From Codonopsis lanceolata (lineage: Eukaryota > Streptophyta > Magnoliopsida > Asterales > Campanulaceae): a DNA stretch of 64,000 nt. The stretch spans positions 92,299,401-92,363,400 of the forward strand of contig CM028379.1 of the NCBI GenBank assembly GCA_013146195.2, read 5' to 3'. The notes beneath the pieces are model-generated. The model ran no database searches, was not told the origin of the DNA, and saw nothing but the letters and a program-made list of their open reading frames with translations. Shown piece by piece: positions 48,189 to 61,063 of this stretch (positions are counted from its first letter, which is position 1; every line of letters begins with the position of its first letter). The translations under genes were made by a program, and so were the position numbers.

Positions 48189-51100
48189 TCAACCACCGGT
48201 ATCAAAATTCAAAATTTTTAAGCATGTTTGAAATTTTAACACAGGTAAGCATTTCGTATTCATATCCCCAAGATTATACTGAGATGGAATTTTTTCTAAT
48301 AAAATAAAACCCTTTTCAATTAAATCTCTCAAGTAATGAAAACGAACATCGATATGTTTCGTTCTATCATGAAAAACGGGGTTTTTGCAAAGTTGAATTC
48401 CTGACTGACTGTCAGAATAAACCACAACTTTTTCCTTTAGAAAACCAATTTCAGTTATCAATCCTTTCAACCAAGTCGCTTCTTTAAAAGCTTCAGTTAT
48501 AGCAAGAAACACAGACTTGGTAGTAGACAATGCAACAATGGGTTGTAATTGAGATTTCCAACTAACATATGAACCACACAAAGTGAACACATAAGAAGTA
48601 GTAGACTTCCTACTATCTCTATCATTAGCATAGTTAGAATCCACATAACCTTTCAATACAACAACTTCATTGCATTTGGAGAATTTCAAGCCATAATTCA
48701 CAGAATAACCAAGATATTTAAGAAGTCATTTGACCGTTTCCCAATGAGGCATACCAGGGTTAGACATGTATCTACTCAAGCAACTAATAGCATAGGCTAT
48801 ATCAGGTCTAGTGCTAACCATAAGATACATAATGGAACCAATCGCATTAGAATAAGACACTTTCTCCATTTGCTTTTTATCAAAATCAGTTTGGGGGGCC
48901 TGATTTTTACTAAGGATGAAATGTCCTCCTAGAGGCACATCTACAGGTTTAGCATCCTCCATCCTAAATTTACTCAAAATCTTTTGCACATAAGAAATTT
49001 GATTAAGAGAAATAGTGGAATTCTTTCTATCCCTAACAATGTTCATTCCCAAAATCTTTTTAGCATCTCCTAGATCTTTCATGTCAAAATTCGCACTAAG
49101 ACAATTTTGCACATTTTCAATTGATTTAATACAAGGACTGATAATTAGCATATCATCAACATAAATCAATAGGAACACAGGAGTAGAAGAGTTGGCTTTA
49201 AAATACAAGCAATGATCATAAGAGCTACGAGTGAATTTTAAAGACAACATACACATATCAAACTTCTTGTTCCACATCCTAGGAGATTGTTTCAAGCCAT
49301 ACAAAGATTTTTTCAATAAACACACATGATTTCTCTTATCAACAAAACCTTCGGGTTGTCTCATGAAATTTTTTTCATCCAAGTCACCATGTAAAAACGC
49401 ATTTTCAGTCATCTTGCATTTGTTTTAATTCCCAATTAAATTGAGCCACTAAAGCAAGCATGACTCTTACCGTAGTAAATTTGACAACCGGAGCAAAAAT
49501 TTCTTTGTAATCTATCCCCTCCTTTTGAGTAAATCATTTAGCAACCAACCGTGCTTTTAAATCTAACACTCTCATTCTCGCCTTAACCTTAAACAACCAT
49601 TTGCAAGCAACAAGAGAACATGTTTTAGGTTTAGGGACCAAGGTCCATGTTTGGTTAACATGCAACGAGTTCATTTCATCTTTCATAGCATTTAACCACT
49701 TAGCAGAATGAGAAGACTTTAAAGCATCATGGTAAGATTTAGGTTCATCACAATTGTCAAGAGAATCAAACACACTAAACACAAAAGATGTCATATGAAA
49801 ATCATTAAGTCTAGATGGTATCCTAACTTCCCGTCTAGGTCGGTCCCTAGCAAGTTGGTAGTCATCTAGAGTTTCTATTTCCGGGACATGCTCATCCTCT
49901 ACATTTTCATCATCTTCATTGTGTTCAATTTCAACATTCTCATGATCAATTTCCACATTTTCGGTTGGCACATCATCAACAACATGGGGTTGCTCCACCG
50001 CAATTGGAGCCGGGGGAAGGGGAACATCATTAAGAGGTATAAGTTAAGCAGGAATCAAGCAAGGAAATTCAAGTTCATTGAAGACAACATCCCTACTAAT
50101 TATGGTCTTAAAACCATTTTCCTCTTTTAACCAAAGTCTATACCCCTTCACACCCTCCGGGTACCCTAAAAACACACACCTAGCAGCCCTAGGTTCAAGT
50201 TTGTCATGTCTTTGATGTGCATAAGCCGCACAACCGAACACCCTCATATGCGAGATATCAATCTCTTTGCCCGTAAAGACCGCTTCAGGGCATCTACCAT
50301 GCAAAGGCACAGAGGGGGACCTATTGATGATATAGGGGACAATTACAACTGTCTCTCCCCAAAAACATTTGGAGAGACCCGAAGTATTGAGCATAGCTCT
50401 CACTCTTTCCAAAATAGTCCTGTTCATACACTCAGCAACATCATTCTGTTGCGGGTTATAGGCAACAGTTTTATGTCGAACAATACCATGAATAGCACAT
50501 AATTCATCAAACTCATGATTACAGAATTCTAATCCATTATCGGTCCTAAGCATTTTGATTTTCTTTCCTGTTTGATTTTCAATAAAAACTTTCCAAGTTT
50601 TAAATTTCTCAAACGACTCAGATTTGTGTCTCATTAAGAAAACCTAGACTTTTCGTGAAAAGTCATCAATGATGGATAGAAAATACCTATTGCCACCTTG
50701 AGTGGGCACACTAGAGGGCCCCATACATCGGCATGTATGTAGTCAAGGAATTTCTTGCTAGAATGCTTTCCTAGGGAAGGGGGTGGAAAACTCACTTTAT
50801 GATGTTTGCTCTTAACACAAGTATCACAAAAAGGTAAACCATAAAATTTTTCATTTCCAAAAACACCCGTTTTTTGCAAAATTTTTAACCCTTTATTACT
50901 TATGTGACCTAGTCTCTTATGCCACAAAATCGTTTTATCTTCCTTAACGACATTAGCATAAATTTCAGAAGTAAACATAGGTAAAACATGACAAACATAT
51001 AAGTTCCGACGTTTTTCACATTTTGCAATAACTAAAGACCCCTTTAGTATTTTCATAACACCCTTACCCCATTTTCCTTCTAAGCCATCATCCTCTAACG

Positions 51101-52172
51101 AGGCACATGAAATCAAATTGCTACATAATTCAGGCACATGTCTCACATTTTTCAAAGTTAAAACATAACCAGAATTGCATTTCAAATCAATATCACCAAT
51201 ACCAAGTATATCACATTTTTTCTTGTTAGCCAGAGAAACAGAACCAACATTAACTTCTCTATAAGTAGTAAACAATGATTTCAATGGTGTCATGTGATAA
51301 GTGCAACCAGAATCTATAAGTCATTGACTAGCACAAGCAGAATGCACAGAATTCACAACATTATCACAAGAATCAGTAACCATAAACACATAAGCGGAAA
51401 CATTACTACCAGAAGCTAAGTTGCAATCACCTTGGTTTTGTTCTTGATTTTGATTTTTCCTTTTCGGATTAGGGCACTCCTTTTTAAAATGGTCCACTTC
51501 ACCACAATTGTAACAAGTTCTATGTCTTTACTTAGAGCTCGACCTACTTTTGCTTCTCCCTTTATTCTTGCCCGAATTTTGATTTTGACCTTGATTTTGA
51601 TTTTGATGAGATTTTCCATTATTCCTATGGAGAGATCTACCCCTAACCATATTAACCTCATTCATACTAGACTTCCCTTTATTGACCTTTAAATCTAACT
51701 TCTTACTCTTCAACCCGTTAATCACCGTATCAAATTTAACTTGATCTATACCATATTTGATAGCAGACTTAACATCAGAGGAAGATTTAAGTATAGCATT
51801 TAATAGGACAATAGAAGTATAGTTATCTATGTGCTCATCACCCGTTTGCTTTATTTCTTGAACTAGCTTGGTAAAAGCATCAACATTATCTTCGATATCC
51901 TTATTGATGTCTAATTTAAAACTAAAGAACTTTTCTAAAAGATATGTCTTGTTAGGCAAATTCTTCTCAAAGTAAATTTCCTCAAATTTATCCCAAAGAT
52001 TTTTAGCATGCAATTGGTTACCACACTTACGAATCACAGATTCAGTCAAGTTCAAAATAATAGACGAGTAAGCACATTCATCAATTTCAAGAATAGCATC
52101 TTCAGATGCATCCTTTTTGAATTTTTGAGTTATAGTAGAAAAACATTTTTCTTTTATCAAAATTTCTTTCAT
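48189..52172 (-). pseudogene. copia 5 gag-pol pseudogene
   Basis: From right to left: gag (52172-51528) with NLWDKFEEIYFEKNLPNKTY; a stop, then zinc knuckle CYNCGEVDHFKKEC (~51510); a stop before protease LIDSGCTYHM (~51320). The integrase zinc region is LWHKRLGHIS..CDTCVKSKHH, then YIHADVWGPL. A frame break near 50640 precedes MLRTDNGLEF and NPQQNDVAECMN, where the usual NGVAER reads NDVAEC. The linker and RT start (49998-49534) end with a stop after LKARLVAK. RT continues at 49412 with ENAFLHGDLDEKNF and keeps YVDD (~49165). After another break near 48720, RNase H follows (YVDSNYAND, VVYSDSQSGIQL). The several stops and frameshifts make it non-functional. Confidence 0.85.
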
Positions 52173-52464
52173 CTTTTGTTGTCAAATTAAAAAAATTAAA
52201 TTTTTCATTAAACGGTTCCAAAGTATAAGTAGACATATCAAAAAAATTACAATTTAACGTTTATGAGAAAAATCACCGATTTTAATTTCGCATGCAACAA
52301 TGATAGACAAAGAGCAAAAAAATATCCGGAAGCAAAAAAATAATTGAGCAGACAAGAAACACAATTTAATAGGCGAATAATAAAATACCAAAGTCACAAC
52401 CCAAATTTGGAATGAAGAAGGCTCCCAAAAAATTTGACTCAACCCACCTACGCTCTGATACCAC

Positions 52465-53320
52465 TGTAACGTAAAAATAATGATACTTTACCGAATCAAA
52501 CGAACACCGGAGCCACACCAAATTATAATATGACTTTGAATAAGTACTCGTCTTTGACTTTGGCAGTAAACTTACATTATACCAAAGTCGAAGACACACT
52601 AATGTATCAAACTATATTGCCAATGAATTACCTGCAACAAGCAATTTATAACAAAACAATATAAACAATAAATTAGTGCTATGAGTATCCTCGGCTCAAC
52701 GGATCCTAACTCGAACTGCCTATGGCTTATAATGTCTAGGCTTAGATCTTCACTACCTAAACACAAAGTATAGCAGTCCAACCAAACAAGTTCACAACCG
52801 AAGGGACAATGTTTCCAAGGATTTCACCCAACTGTGTATACAACTCAGCCTTCCAACAAGAAATCCCACAACCCGAAACCCCCCCCCTCACAGAACTCAC
52901 TAGCACTGTAATCTCTATGCTCACACACACACACACACATAGTGTATACCAAGAAACACGGATCGACAGAGATGTAGAGAGAGAGAGATACATAGATAGC
53001 CAAACGAAATTACCTCATTTGATGATAGACACAATCAGATACTCACATGTACAGAGAGGCGGACAGAAGGGAGTATATATAACCTGCCAAGCTACCAATC
53101 AGCCCAAAGAAATCGGCAAGGATGCAAGTACCGCGGCTGACAAAGAGAATAGAAGGAAGGAGCCATAAAACAAGGAAATCAAAGATTCTCCAAAACTAAA
53201 AAATCAATCAACCAAAAAGTCAAACAGGGAGAGAATAAAAGGTAAATGGGTTATGGGTCTTGGATTATTGGTTTGGGTGTAGTAAGTGGACTGCCCATTT
53301 GGGCCAAGCCAACACTCACA
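52465..53320 (-). repeat. 5' LTR of copia 5
   Basis: 856 bp; a (CA) run at 52921-52940 and a short (GA) run replace the longer (GA) run of its partner. Confidence 0.85.
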
Positions 53321-53598
53321 GTTTTAGGCTTATTGAATTTTTTACGTTAAATCGGGATACCTAAACCTTGAAATCGGATATAGTGAAACAATACGTTAAA
53401 ACATGATACTCTTGGGTTTGTTTAATGGTAAAAATTAAAACTTAGGTATTGTATTTGGGGCTTTTCGGTTTTTCGGCATCTTTCAAATTAATCAAAGCTA
53501 ATTTAGGGTGTTTTTTCATATTTCGCCCCTTAATTTATCGTGCCAATTTTCTTGATTATTTATGTACATCTATATATATATAACTTCACTAGTGATGT

Positions 53599-54140
53599 CA
53601 TTCAAAAACCGTTGCGGAGAAATAAACTAGATTTAGTTGGAAGTACTTAGCAAGTGAGGGGACCAATGAAGGTGCCGTTGACTAGGGTTGTGAGAAAATG
53701 TGTCTGTCTGGGAATCATTTGCACAATCTGTTTAGAGGCCAGAATATTGGAATAATGAGGCCACTGTTGATGTGAGATGTAGTAAACCTATAGGTTATGT
53801 GGAAAGAAAGAAGAATGCAAAAGGTTTAGGGAAGTCAAAGATTAATATACATATCACATATGGTACAACAGATTATAGTGACTATTTACAAAATAAAGTT
53901 AGGCCAAAGTTTGATTTGATTGGTGTCATTATTTGATCGTCAACTTTGCATTTCGGAATTAAAGTTGAGTCCCGTTCTCGACTAGTGCCTGCATGCCGGA
54001 CAACCCAATTTGGTTCGTTCATCTTAATCCACACACAACACCTACTCCCTAAATAATTTTTACACTTTATATTAGCTCAAATCATTTCCGTGTTCCCTTT
54101 TATTACGACCACTTGTTTTTAATAACTCTGATTCACTCAT
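53599..54140. repeat. local duplication, right block, copy 1
   Basis: Matches 62861-63870: shared GAGGTGCCGTTGACTA, GGTTGTGAGAAAATGT, CAAAGTTTGATTTGATTGGT, AAAGTTGAGTCCC, CTCGACTAGTG and ATGCCGGACAACC in the same order. The copy at the right is longer because of extra simple-sequence DNA. Confidence 0.85.
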
Positions 54141-54300
54141 CTACTCCAGACTCATAATAAATAGGTAACATGATTTTACAAATATATTTTGTAATACGAA
54201 TCTTTTTTATCTGATCCATCATGATTTTATGGATTAAGCTCCGTCTTAAGAATTAAGATTCATAAAATCGCCTTATATGAGACCTACTCCATAATGAATA

Positions 54301-54519
54301 CTCTATATGTTTCTAAATAATTATCGTTTTTCAAAACTTTTTCTATTAGAATAATCATTTTACTACTTTATCTTTTTTTTTTGTTTACTTTAATTTTGAC
54401 CACATGCAAAAAAATATTTTAAAAAACACACATTACACTAATATTTATAATATCGTCAATTTTTTTTTTTCAAACGGTATGTTAGGTCAAAGTGGATGCT
54501 TATTTAGGAACTGAGGGAG
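54301..54519. mobile_element. Stowaway-like MITE, diverged
   Basis: 219 bp between TA dinucleotides; ends CTCTATATGTTTCTAAATAA and TTATTTAGGAACTGAGGGAG. Confidence 0.65.
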
Positions 54520-54793
54520 TACAATATTTGTTTCAAAATAAGTGTCCCCTATCGAATTTTAAATTAGTTATTTAACCAATTTTAAATATATATTATACAC
54601 ATTTTTATTTCCTTATTGATTATAAAATTATAATTAATATCTATCATACACAAAAAGTATTAGTACAAATTACGTGTTTGATGGTTTTTGAAAAAGAAAA
54701 TATTATGTCAAATCTTCATTTAAAAGACAATCAATTTGACTTATAAAATAATAAAAGGAGGCAATTATTTTAAAATGGAGAAAATAGCACAAT

Positions 54794-56146
54794 TAGAGTT
54801 GTCAAATACAAGCCCGACCAATAGGCCAGGTCCAGCCCACTCAAAATTTCATGGGCTTGGGCCCCAATTATGACGGCCTGGAAAAAAGTTTGGCCTTTTT
54901 GGGCCAACCCGACAGGCCCGCAGGATGAACGTGGCCTGGTGTTGAAAAGCCCAGCAAGTCCAGCCCGACCCGATTTCAAGGTTGAAAAGTCAAAACAAAA
55001 TTTCAAAAAAGAAAAATAAAATAAAATAAAAGCTAAAACCTAAAAGTTTTTTAAAAAAACGTTATTGCATCAAATCTAACTCTTGTTCGCTTCCGCCTTC
55101 CAGACAATCTATCTTTTTCTCACCAACGACGCGCAGTCACCTCCGCCTGTCAAACCCCTACACCCCTTTGATCTGTCGGCGGCGGCGAATCCGTCTCCTC
55201 ACTAGTCACTCTGTCACTCGTCTCCACTCTCCACTCTCCAGTATTCCATATCTCCTAATCTCCAGTTCGGTAATTCTCTACAGCGGCAGCATAGACTTCA
55301 TGGCATCGTAGCAACAGCAGCATCCCTACTTGTCGTCTTTGCCGTCGACGCACCGACACGACTCCACAACCACATGTACTCTCTCTCGGTCTCTCTTTAA
55401 GTGCACAATTTCACAGCCTTCCAAACTTTGTTTGCGTTAAAGTTTTGTTGGTTATTAGTAAAAAATAATCTGAACCATGATTCATGAATCATTACATGAA
55501 AATAGTTGAATGGAATTATGGAAGCTACTGAATGCTTGCTTATTTCATTAGGAAGAAGGACATAAGGAGGGTAGATATTTCTCTTCAGCTAAAAGCATAA
55601 AATACTATGTTATTAGATTTGTCTATTTTGACTTTTTGAGATATCCTTTGTGGGAACTGGCAAGTGGGAACATCTCAAAGCACATTGTAATAGTCTAAGT
55701 TGTCTAACAGACATCTTTTTGGACTTGATGGAAAGAGCTCTGGAAATTTCTTCATTGATTCATTTCATATCATTGTCGGTCAGATTTTTTTCCAAAGAAT
55801 TACTAATGATTCATGTGAATATCAAAATATGTGATGACTTATTCCGCAAAATAAGTTAATGACTTAATTTGTATCATATAAATTATTTTTTCAAAGTATC
55901 CTTGCTAGGGTTGACTGATTCCTCCTAAAATTATTCATATGTTGTTAATTTGTTAGCTAATTAGTGAGTTTTTTTAGATAGAAACAAATAGTTTTTTTTC
56001 GCACATAGGCCCGAAGTGGGTATGGACTGGGCTTCAGTTTTCTGAAACCCCGATAGATTATAGGTCTGGCCCAGCCGACCCGTTGCTAAGACAAACCCAG
56101 AGGGATTGGGCCGAGCTGACCCGACCTGACCCGTTTGACAGCTCTA
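54794..56146. mobile_element. hAT-like non-autonomous element with perfect 8-bp target duplication
   Basis: Ends TAGAGTTGTCAAA and TTTGACAGCTCTA match at 12/13 as inverted repeats and are flanked by identical 8-mers AGCACAAT (54786-54793 and 56147-56154). 1353 bp without a transposase frame. The subterminal regions are rich in GGCCC/GGGCC and GACCCG/CGGGTC words; a GC-rich, gene-leader-like block lies at 55080-55400. Confidence 0.9.
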
Positions 56147-56386
56147 AGCACAATAGATATTAGTTATAAGACAAGCAATTAGACAACCGAGTAAAGAAAA
56201 CAAAAAAACTTGTCGCAGTTTATTACTAGAGATGTTAATCAGGCAAGTCATAGCGGTTTCAAGCTAGCCCTAACGGATCATGACACCGATAGTTCGTGTA
56301 TCATGCGAATCAGTTTAAGCAGGCCGCTACTATTGTGGACCTAGCCCTAACCCTGTCAAGCATCGAGCCACAAAAAAAACTAAATA

Positions 56387-56644
56387 CTCCATTCTTTCCT
56401 AAATTATCGTCCTCCTTTTATTTTTCGTCCATCTCAAAATAATTGTCTAGTTTGAAACTTACTTTTTTAGAACATCATTTTTACCGCTTTATCATTATTT
56501 TTTCACCCTACTTTAATTATGAGTCACATATACATGTGATTTAAAGGAAACTATATATTAAACCGATATAAATAATTAAGTCTATTGATTTTTCTTAATC
56601 CGTATGTCGGGTCAATTATGACGATAATTTAGAAACGAAGAGAG
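56387..56644. mobile_element. Stowaway-like MITE
   Basis: 258 bp between TA dinucleotides; ends CTCCATTCTTTCCTAAATTA and TAATTTAGAAACGAAGAGAG. Same family as 33648-33905. Confidence 0.8.
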
Positions 56645-58608
56645 TATGTATATTTTTAAATCTACAATCAACACGAGCCAAGAAAAAAAATAATTTAAAC
56701 AACATCTAACATCCTCGTCGGTTGTTACATGCCTGTTTGTTTGTTTGTTTGTTTTTTTGAAAAAATTACAATGTTACACGCTAGTTTTATCTGCACATTG
56801 TTCGCACAAAAAAAAAGCTCTAATCGTTTATTAATCTTTCCAACACATTAGGTTAGTGGGGCATTTCAAAATTTTAACACACTATGATAAAATTTTTTTT
56901 TTACCAAACTAACTACAAAGCGGATTGTGATGACATATGATAATGGAACTCAAAAATCTCTTTAAGAGATAATTTAAAAAGAAATAAATTGTACAGTAAC
57001 ATGTAATTATTACTTATTAGGACAGCTGACGAGACCGACGGGCCAAATCTGTTGACCCTAGCGCTTCGGGGCCCCCGAAAAAAGGGTGTGCTTAACACTC
57101 TGGACTCTGGAGTCTGGACCGGCCTTTTCTTATCCGTGTTAGTGTCCAATTTTTTGAGTATATCCATGCAGATTATATCAATTATCAAATCTTTTTTCTT
57201 GAATACGACAAACCAATTAGTGGAGTTGATGATCAACTATTGATGCTGGAGTACTTGAGGTAATCAACCAGACATGTAAATTTTTCTGTTGTGTTGCAAA
57301 ATGTCGTACTGTCCTAGCCGACAATTTTTGTTGTACAAAGGCAGCACTTGAGAAAATCATTTGGAAATCGGAAAAAAGAATGTTGAAATTAATTACTCAA
57401 CAAGAATTACAAAAAGAAAACAACAAAATATTTCATTCGGACAAAAAGTCCCTGTTTAAAAGTTAATTAGTTTTACACCTGTATATTAAACGCATGATTA
57501 TATATTTTTTCAATTAACTTATACTCAAGTAAAACAAAGAAGAAAAATAAAATTTCAAAAATAAAGAAAAAATAATGTTTGAGGCAACTACTTTCTATTA
57601 AAAAAAAAAACTGATTTGTTTTGATTTAAAAATTGGAGACTTGCATATTGAAGATCTAAGAAAATAAAGTCAATTTTTTAGAAAAAAATTGGGGTTTAAT
57701 AATATGATGTGTGTTTCAAGGAGTTTTGACTATTTAATGTTATAAAAGACGCAATTGCAAATGATAAAGTTTGTTGTAAAAAATGATGAATGCTTGGAAG
57801 AGTATTCAAATCTAATGAAATCACGTAAAAACATTGTGTTTAATTTTTTTGTATAAAAAAACTTTTGACATTTAGATCTATTGTGAATTTGTTAATATTT
57901 TTTATACATCGATTTTTGTTATTTATTTTTAGATAAATCTCTTAACTGTTTTAATCATATAGAATTTTCGAAAGATATTTTTTTCTGGTGATTTTTATTC
58001 CATAGTATTTCTAATTTGTCAATGGTTTTTTTACATCTCAAATTTTAGGTATTTCTTGATTTACTTGATTTTTTTAGTATAATATTTCAATATTTGATGA
58101 GTTCATGTTGTGAAGAATCACTGTTTAGGTGAGGAATGAGATTGTGAAATAAATGTCGAACAATATTTGATGTGTTCATCTTTCTTGCAGGTAGCTTGAT
58201 CATAAACGAAGAAGGAGATGGTGATTGTGAACTAATCATTTTCATTAATCATCATTTACAATTGTTGATTCATTTTAGTTTGACACAATCGAGAATTGGA
58301 AAATTGTGCAAATTGAGATAATTCATGGTGGAAGTTCCAAAGAGTTTTTGAATTATTTAATTAAAGAATTTATTAATTGTTTCTTGTTAATAGGATTTTT
58401 CTCTATATAGATTACCCTGCTTTTATATATATTTTTTTTTCTTTAAAAAAATTATATTTTTAATAGTTTATTAGTAATAAAATGATTTTTGTATGTCTTC
58501 ATTTTTTAAAATAAACTCTTTTAAGTAAAACATTACAAAATAAAATGATGAATTCTTTGTCGTATAATGAGTTTGGTCACAACCCACAATAATTGGATCG
58601 AAACAACT
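56645..58608. other. intergenic, upstream of gene B
   Basis: AT-rich. A (TGTT)n run lies at ~56733-56752. A GC-richer patch (57020-57125) with CGGGGCCCCCGAAAAAAGGG stands out but matches nothing I recognise, and the frames across it are not supported. No gene found. Confidence 0.4.
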
Positions 58609-58616
58609 TATAAAAG
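58609..58616 (+). promoter_or_regulatory. TATA box of gene B
   Basis: TATAAAAG, 78 bp upstream of the ATG at 58687, a spacing close to that in gene A. Confidence 0.65.
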
Positions 58617-58686
58617 GAGAACCTTGGCCTTGAGCTTAATTGCTCAGTATCAATTTAAACTTCAAGAACTAAAAGTTGAAAACACC

Positions 58687-60285
58687 ATGGATGTTGAGAA
58701 AGTTTTCCACATGACTGGCGGCGTTGGCGATACTAGTTATGCCAAGAATTCTTCCCTTCAGGTCTCTTTCTTGGTTAACTTTTGTAATTTATATCATCTT
58801 GTTATGGTCTGATGCTCGAGAATCGAGATCAGCCTCTTTCAATGTCATATATGCGCGTAAGGTCACTTTGATATTTAATTTGGTGCAAGTTCAAATCTTC
58901 ATATCAACAAAGAACAAACTATATTTATTGATACTAATCTACTCTACTTTTATACATTATGGAATTTCATTCATTTTATTGGGCAGAGAAGGGCATCAGA
59001 TATGGTGAAGCATATAACACTAGAGACCCTTCAACAATGTTACCTTCACAGCTACACCAAAGAGCTTGGGCATAGCAGACTTGGGGTGTTCCTGTGGCCA
59101 AAATACATTGACAATCGTTAGGGAAATGATCGAGACCATTGATAAAACAAGCCAGAAGATGTTAGATATTCCACCCCCGGAGCTCCGAATTTTCCTGAAT
59201 GATCTTCCAACAAACGACTTCAATGCAATCTTTCAGGCCTTCCCCGATTTTCATAGAGAATTAAGGAAGGAAAGGAGTCATGGGGGAGTTGAATCTTCTA
59301 GCATATACATAGCAGGTTATCCAGGCACTTTCTATGGAAGATTATTTCCAGACAAAAGTTTGCATTTCGTCTATTCCTCCTACAGCTTGCACTGGCTGTC
59401 TAAGGTATGATTTTCTCTCGCTATTTTCTTGTGAAACAGGCAGGTTGCATATTGATCGATCATCTTTGATCTTACATTGCTGCAGGTTCCTCCGGCTCTC
59501 TTTGACGAACAAGGCAAGTCTATAAACAAAGGAAATGTTTACATTTCCAAATCCAGCCCGCCACAAGTTCCTCAAGCATATGCAAGACAATTCCAAGAGG
59601 ACTTCTCACTGTTCCTTGGATCACGTTCCGAAGAACTAGTTACAGGAGGACAGATGGTGCTGATCCTATTAGGAAGAAGCGGTCCAAATCATCAAGACCG
59701 AGGCAATACATTCCTCTGGGAAATTTTATCTCGATCGTTTGCTAACTTAGTTTCTCAGGTACACTTGAGCGCTTGTCAAGTCAATATAAAAAAGGTACTG
59801 TTTGTACCAAAAAAGGTCCGAAAATGCTTTGAGCACTGGATACGTCCAAAATGGCCTATGTAACATGTGTATAATGCTTATAGAGAAATAGTAGTATTGC
59901 TGGTTCCATATATACGATGATTAATATTTGCTTTTGTTTTGTTGTTGTTTAGGGAGAAGTTGATGAGGAAAAGGTTGATGCTTATGAAGTTCATTTTTAT
60001 GCACCTTCCAAGGAAGAATTAGAAGATGAAATAAGGAAAGAGGGTTCTTTTGAAATGGAAATATTCGAAATGTTTGAAATAGACAAAGATGTTGGAGGTT
60101 GTATTAGCTATGGCACAGCAGTAGCAACCACTGTTAGGGCAATTCAAGAATCCATGATATCACACCACTTTGGAGAAGGAATTTTAGACAGATTTTTTGA
60201 GGAATATGGTAAATTGGTGGACCAAGAGATGGCTATCGAAGAGATTCGACCCATATCATTTATTATTGTTCTTAAGAAGTCGTGA
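58687..60285 (+). pseudogene. SABATH methyltransferase paralogue with exon 2 frameshift (gene B)
   Basis: Exons 58687-58761, 58987-59404, 59486-59758 and 59953-60285; all introns are GT..AG and match gene A in position. Full alignment would give about 365 aa. Recognisable parts: HMTGGVGDTSYAKNS in exon 1; HITLETLQQCY then, in another frame, SLGIADLGCSCGQN; FLNDLPTNDF; SSYSLHWLSK; SRSEELVTGGQMV; HHFGEGILD. The frames before ~59036 and after ~59066 differ by one base; the exon 1 frame meets TAG at 59119 after about 69 codons. None of the nearby alternative AG acceptors restores the frame. The SAM loop reads CSCGQN rather than CSSGPN, the pocket Met-Trp is His-Trp, and the late pocket Met is Val, so it is not a SAMT. 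A sequencing error would make it a functional SABATH of unknown substrate. Confidence 0.8.
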
Positions 60286-61063
60286 CTTGTGAGTTATACT
60301 TGGAAAAGTTAGCAACATGATGATGTTTAATGTGTTTGTGTAATATATTTATGTTTCTACTTTGTACTTAGTAAGAAATTAAATAGTTGCTTGCTAATAG
60401 CTATTTCCCACAACTGTTTAAAAATGTAATCTTAACTGGACATTTTTTGAAAGTAATGGAGTACTAGAATTATTTTAGATATGTCTTTTGTCGTCTTAAT
60501 TTCTTTTTTTGCTTGTTTTAATATGCTTAATTTCATTGATAATATAGCGAAAACAAATGGAAATTAAATGTCTCAACATAATTATTCATGATGAGTTTCC
60601 ATATATATTTTTTAATTTTCAAAATTGACATCTGACAATTAAAAATTTAAAATCAAAGAAAAAGAACAAGCATAACCATCCTAGAAATGAATATAGGACT
60701 TAAGGTTTGTTTGTAATATCAAGAGAAAACAACATTAAGAAGTTGAGTTTCTGAAGAAATCTTTAAAAATGTAATCTTTTTATTCAACTTCTTTAATTAC
60801 TCCATTTGTTCCGAGTGAAGAGCCCGGATCACGGAGGGAGTACGTCATAAAAACAAGTCCTTTCAGCGCATGATGTAAGGATTTTATAAACGTAAGATTT
60901 CTTTACAATAGAAAGTCATAAGACAATCCACTATCTGTTAGTGAGTTGAGCTGTAAGAGAGTGGAGCATCATTTACGAATTAAGATACGACACGAGACCT
61001 ACTCAAAGTCATAATTGTCGCTCACAATGGAGTCAAATAAGTCGTCCGACCTCCCAGTTAATA
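60286..61063. other. 3' flank of gene B
   Basis: Presumed 3' UTR, then AT-rich DNA. Includes a 41-bp MITE relic and a copy of the dispersed repeat at 60915-61010. No gene seen. Confidence 0.45.
60800..60840. mobile_element. 41-bp internally deleted MITE relic
   Basis: TA-CTCCATTTGTTCCGAG at the left and CGGATCACGGAGGGAG-TA at the right, the two Stowaway-like ends with almost no interior. Confidence 0.6.

Larger units (their letters stand above)
47121..53320 (-). mobile_element. Ty1-copia element 5 (Tork-like), complete structure, decayed genes
   Basis: LTRs 47121-47986 and 52465-53320 (TGTAAC..CTCACA on the + strand). The flanks ATTTT (47116-47120) and GTTTT (53321-53325) form a 4/5 target duplication. 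On the - strand, TGGTATCAGAGC follows the 5' LTR and the purine tract AAAGGTGGAGAT precedes the 3' LTR. Gag with a CYNCG knuckle, and integrase with KTWKVFIENQTGKKIKMLRT, fit the Tork/Tnt1 clade. Confidence 0.9.

Noticed and set aside
57020..57236. GC-richer patch with short frames on both strands
   Set aside because: No recognisable motif on either strand and no splice or promoter context; likely chance frames.
58985..59055. Alternative splice acceptors that might restore the frame of gene B exon 2
   Set aside because: AG dinucleotides ending at 58988, 58991 and 59051 were tested; none gives the frame needed at 59066.
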